A DNA stretch of 24,829 nt from Actinomycetes bacterium (GTDB taxonomy: Bacteria > Actinomycetota > Coriobacteriia > Coriobacteriales > Eggerthellaceae), in assembly GCA_023429565.1 (NCBI GenBank), contig JAEZDJ010000099.1:1-24829 (forward strand). Direction: 5' to 3'. Positions 22,599 to 24,829 of this stretch are shown piece by piece (the stretch's first letter is position 1; each line of letters opens with the position of its first letter). Made by a program: the position numbers and the translations under genes. Below the pieces are notes generated by a model that was not told the origin of the DNA, ran no database searches, and was given only the letters and a program-made list of their open reading frames with translations.

Positions 22599-23371
22599 CG
22601 CACATCACCGACCTCGGCGCGATACAGGTCGAAGAACGCGTCTTCGAGCGAGCGCCCACCCGTCAATGTCTCAAGGGTCCCGGACGCCACCATGCGTCCG
22701 CCAATGATGACGCCAACGCGATCGCAAACTTTCTCAACCAGGCTGAAGATATGCGTCGACAGCAGTATCGTCTTGCCCCCTCGCCTCAATTCGACGAGGA
22801 AGTCGGTGACCGTCTTCGCCGTCAGCACGTCAAGGCCATTGGTGGGCTCGTCGAATATGATAATGCGAGGATCGTGCACAAGAGAGACCGCCAACGACGT
22901 CTTCTGCTTCATGCCCGTCGAGAGATCGGCAACTTTCGTCTGCGCGAAGGCGTCGATGCCAAAACGCTGGAACAGGTCATGCTTGCGCTCATCTCGGACC
23001 GTTTGGTCCACCTTGTGCAATTCTGAAAAGAAGTCGAACAGGTAGGAAGGCGAAAACGTCTCCTCCAGCTTAAGCTCGCTCGTCAAAAATCCCATGGTCC
23101 GCCGAACTGCCATCGGGTCCGACACGACCGACGCACCTCCGATGAAGGCATCGCCCGAGTCGGGCTTTATAAGGGCAGCCAGCATGCGAAGCGTCGTGGT
23201 TTTGCCCGCTCCATTGGGGCCCAGCAACCCATATATCTCGCCGTCCTCGACATTGAAGGAGAGGTCTGCGACGGCGACATTTCGCCGCGTGCCGTCATGG
23301 TGCGCCCTGCGCTGCTGCGCGGAAAGAGGGTAGGTCTTGCTCAGGTTCTGAGCACGTATCGCGATATCCAT
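22595..23371 (-). CDS. ABC transporter ATPase (NatA-like)
   Basis: The product is 258 residues from ATG 23371 with GAGG four bases before. The frame runs back to 23563, but a TATACT on the minus strand at 23432-23427 predicts transcription from about 23420, which favours the shorter start. Motifs: Walker A GPNGAGKTT, FLTSELKLEETFSP (Q-loop region), signature LSTGMKQK, Walker B IIIFDEPTNGLD and switch STH. The arrangement matches the NatA/DrrA class of single-domain exporter ATPases. It pairs with the NatB-like permease that follows with a 4-base overlap. The N-terminal insert SAQQRRAHHDGTRRNVAV between the first strands is longer than usual. Confidence 0.92.
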   Translation of the reverse strand: MDIAIRAQNLSKTYPLSAQQRRAHHDGTRRNVAVADLSFNVEDGEIYGLLGPNGAGKTTTLRMLAALIKPDSGDAFIGGASVVSDPMAVRRTMGFLTSELKLEETFSPSYLFDFFSELHKVDQTVRDERKHDLFQRFGIDAFAQTKVADLSTGMKQKTSLAVSLVHDPRIIIFDEPTNGLDVLTAKTVTDFLVELRRGGKTILLSTHIFSLVEKVCDRVGVIIGGRMVASGTLETLTGGRSLEDAFFDLYRAEVGDVR

Positions 23372-23759
23372 GTGCCTCGTTTCGTCGGACGGAAAACACC
23401 CGTCCCTCCTCGCCGTCATTCCCTTGAGTATAGCAGGTGAACTGCCCGTTTTCCTCCGGGGGCAAAACCGGGAACACTGCTGGCGAGCGCATTGCCGCGG
23501 CATGGGGCGTTCCAACCGGAAAACATTCGGGACAGGGCGGAAGAATCCGGAGAGGAACGCCAACCAAGGCGAGTCCCAACACGTCGGGCTCCCGCGCGAG
23601 GATCACGCGATATGGGCAAAGGAAGGAGCATGTCAACGTAAAAGAAACCGATGGGCTTCCTGCTGCGCACGACACCGAAAAGAGGTATATTCAGGGACAT
23701 TCCTCAATGCTGCAAGGGCAGCGGAGACCACCGAACAGCTTCGAGACACAGGAGGCGTC
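23372..23759. other. Intergenic region between NatA-like gene and sod
   Basis: About 390 bases separating divergent genes. A minus-strand TATACT at 23432-23427 is the likely -10 for the exporter operon, with no clear -35. A plus-strand TATATT at 23686-23691 could serve sod with a leader of roughly 60 bases, also without a clear -35. No further gene is seen; open frames here are extensions of the two genes. Confidence 0.4.
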
Positions 23760-24356
23760 ATGTACACTTTGCCAGATCTTCCTTATGACTATCAAGCACT
23801 CGAACCGGCCATCAGCGGCGACATCATGCACTTCCACCACGACTTCCACCATCGCGCCTATGTGGACAAGCTCAACGCCGCGCTCGAGAAAGCGCCGGAA
23901 CTGCAGCAGCTATCTCTCGAAGGCCTGCTGAGCGATCTCGACAGCGTGCCGGAATCGGTCAGGACGGCGATTCGCAACAATGGCGGCGGACATTACAACC
24001 ATTCGTTCTTCTGGCATTGCCTCACGCCGGCATCGCCTCAGGAGCCGAGCGGCCAACTGAAAGCCGACCTGGTGGCGAAATACGGTTCGTTCCAAGCGTT
24101 CGTCGACCAGTTCTCAGAGACCGCCACCAACCTGTTCGGAAGTGGCTGGACCTGGCTTTTGTCTGACCTCTCAATCCTGACGACAGCCAACCAGGACACG
24201 CCCATAAGCATCGGGGAGCCGGAGCCACTGCTCACGCTTGACGTATGGGAGCATGCCTACTACCTCGACTACAAGAACAAACGGCCCGACTACATCAAAG
24301 CATGGTGGAGCATCGTCAATTGGGAACGGGCGGAAGAGCTCTACGCCAGGCGTTGA
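23760..24356 (+). CDS. sodA: Superoxide dismutase, Mn type (Fe/Mn family)
   Basis: The product is 198 residues from ATG 23760, preceded by AGGAGG. It converts superoxide to oxygen and hydrogen peroxide in the cytosol. Metal ligands are visible: His26 (in HHDFHHRAYV), His81 (in GGGHYNHSFFW), Asp161 and His165 (in DVWEHAYY). The diagnostic Gln is in TTANQDTP (Gln145), with Gly in the GGGHYNH position where Fe enzymes have Gln, so the protein looks Mn-type, though cambialistic use cannot be excluded. Length is normal. It is a single gene followed by a strong hairpin and the tRNA. In an anaerobe it would guard against brief oxygen exposure. Confidence 0.95.
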   Translation: MYTLPDLPYDYQALEPAISGDIMHFHHDFHHRAYVDKLNAALEKAPELQQLSLEGLLSDLDSVPESVRTAIRNNGGGHYNHSFFWHCLTPASPQEPSGQLKADLVAKYGSFQAFVDQFSETATNLFGSGWTWLLSDLSILTTANQDTPISIGEPEPLLTLDVWEHAYYLDYKNKRPDYIKAWWSIVNWERAEELYARR

Positions 24357-24402
24357 TTCCAAAGGACAAACGAGGCCACGCCGGTAGAAGAACATCCAAC
24401 AC

Positions 24403-24426
24403 AGGCGCGCGTCCCGTGGCGCGCCT
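24403..24426. terminator. GC-rich hairpin after sodA
   Basis: AGGCGCGC (24403-24410) and GCGCGCCT (24419-24426) form a perfect 8 bp stem with an 8-base loop, 46 bases after the sodA stop. There is no T-run after it. Confidence 0.45.
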
Positions 24427-24519
24427 CGATCTTGCAGGCCGGGCCATCCCGCCCGCGACCGAGCTTGAGGCCGTCTGCGAAAGAGCGACGGCAACAGAGG
24501 CAACGGCACCAACATCCCC

Positions 24520-24548
24520 TTCCCGAAACGGCAAGGATGTCGTACAAT
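24520..24548 (+). promoter_or_regulatory. Probable promoter of the tRNA gene
   Basis: TTCCCG (24520-24525), a 17-base spacer and TACAAT (24543-24548) give a plausible promoter starting near 24555, about 15 bases before the mature tRNA end. Confidence 0.45.
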
Positions 24549-24569
24549 ACGTTGTCGCATCGCTCTTTT

Positions 24570-24644
24570 GCCAGCGTGGCGCAATGGTAGCGCAGCAGTT
24601 TTGTAAACTGCGGGTTGCAGGTTCAAATCCTGTCGCTGGCTCCA
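24570..24644 (+). tRNA. tRNA-Thr (anticodon TGT)
   Basis: A full cloverleaf is visible: acceptor stem GCCAGCG/CGCTGGC, D arm GCGC-AATGGTA-GCGC, anticodon stem GCAGT/ACTGC with loop TTTGTAA (anticodon TGT, reading ACA threonine codons), and T arm GCAGG-TTCAAAT-CCTGT. Discriminator base T and the CCA end are encoded (24642-24644). A terminator hairpin follows ten bases later. Confidence 0.95.
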
Positions 24645-24653
24645 CGAAATGCC

Positions 24654-24685
24654 AGACCGGTCGTTTGTCGCGGCCGGTCTTTTTG
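24654..24685 (+). terminator. Rho-independent terminator of the tRNA gene
   Basis: AGACCGG (24654-24660) pairs with CCGGTCT (24674-24680), followed directly by a T-run (24680-24684). This is the one classical terminator in the window. Confidence 0.8.
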
Positions 24686-24733
24686 CTTCTCGGAAGAACC
24701 GTGGGTTATAGGCAAGAATGTGTGTCTACGGGC

Positions 24734-24829
24734 CTAATCGTAGTCAATGCGATACGGACCGCTGGCATGCAGGTCCGACCATCCGACTGCCGAGCCCCAC
24801 ATCGAACATGCCTTCTCACTCTCCTTCGC
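24734..24829 (-). CDS. C-terminal fragment of an unidentified protein, cut by window edge
   Basis: Reading in from the right edge on the minus strand, one frame is open for 31 codons and ends at TAG (24736-24734). The peptide includes CSMWGSAVGWSDLHASGPYR. It looks more like a real protein end than a chance frame, and it faces the tRNA terminator. Too little is present to name a family. Confidence 0.35.
   Translation of the reverse strand, partial: AKESEKACSMWGSAVGWSDLHASGPYRIDYD

Noticed and set aside
1..24829. CRISPR arrays, insertion sequences, integrases or att sites at the tRNA
   Set aside because: No regular repeat-spacer pattern, no transposase or integrase protein, and no duplicated tRNA end were seen in the window.

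Overview
The window looks like a chromosomal stretch from a high-GC, Gram-positive actinobacterium. A coriobacterial gut anaerobe (Eggerthellaceae-like: Eggerthella, Slackia, Gordonibacter) fits best. The basis is codon and base composition, SUF genes reduced to one SufC and one SufB/D-type protein, a large M16C peptidase, FmdE- and TSCPD-type proteins, and lipoprotein-type binding proteins. This placement is inference; no rRNA or marker phylogeny is available here.

Left part (1 to about 9.1 kb) is visibly more AT-rich than the rest and looks like an accessory island. It holds (a) a minus-strand run of overlapping genes: a fusion of a TSCPD domain, a Tat signal and a periplasmic binding protein; a probable permuted papain-fold protein; a lipoprotein; a cytosolic protein that may be the lipoprotein's relative; and a two-helix membrane peptide. 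A separate truncated membrane protein lies at the window edge. Divergently, it holds (b) a plus-strand operon of an HprK-like kinase, a PqqD-type peptide-binding protein and an S24/S26-like protein whose catalytic Ser position is Cys. Facing this is (c) a minus-strand pair, an FmdE-family zinc-ribbon protein and an NTP_transf_5 nucleotidyltransferase. HprK-like, PqqD, nucleotidyltransferase and S26-like proteins are tailoring parts known from ribosomal peptide (especially lasso peptide) clusters. No cyclase, B2-type protease or clear precursor is present, so (a) to (c) are the best candidate for an undescribed system.

About 9.1 to 10.15 kb is a gene-poor, GC-rich segment with a diverged ~76 bp tandem repeat, an interrupted inverted repeat around 175 bp, and one coding-like remnant. 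It marks the junction between the island and the conserved chromosome.

Right part (10.15 to 24.8 kb) is mostly housekeeping: an M16C presequence-protease-like peptidase, sufC-sufB for Fe-S cluster assembly, an amino-acid-type binding lipoprotein, a ComF-like phosphoribosyltransferase, a membrane glycosyltransferase 2, S-adenosylhomocysteine hydrolase, a pentapeptide-repeat protein next to a NatAB-like ABC exporter, a manganese-type superoxide dismutase, and tRNA-Thr(TGT) with its promoter and terminator. Convergent gene ends are marked by strong hairpins, one of which has both stop codons inside its arms.
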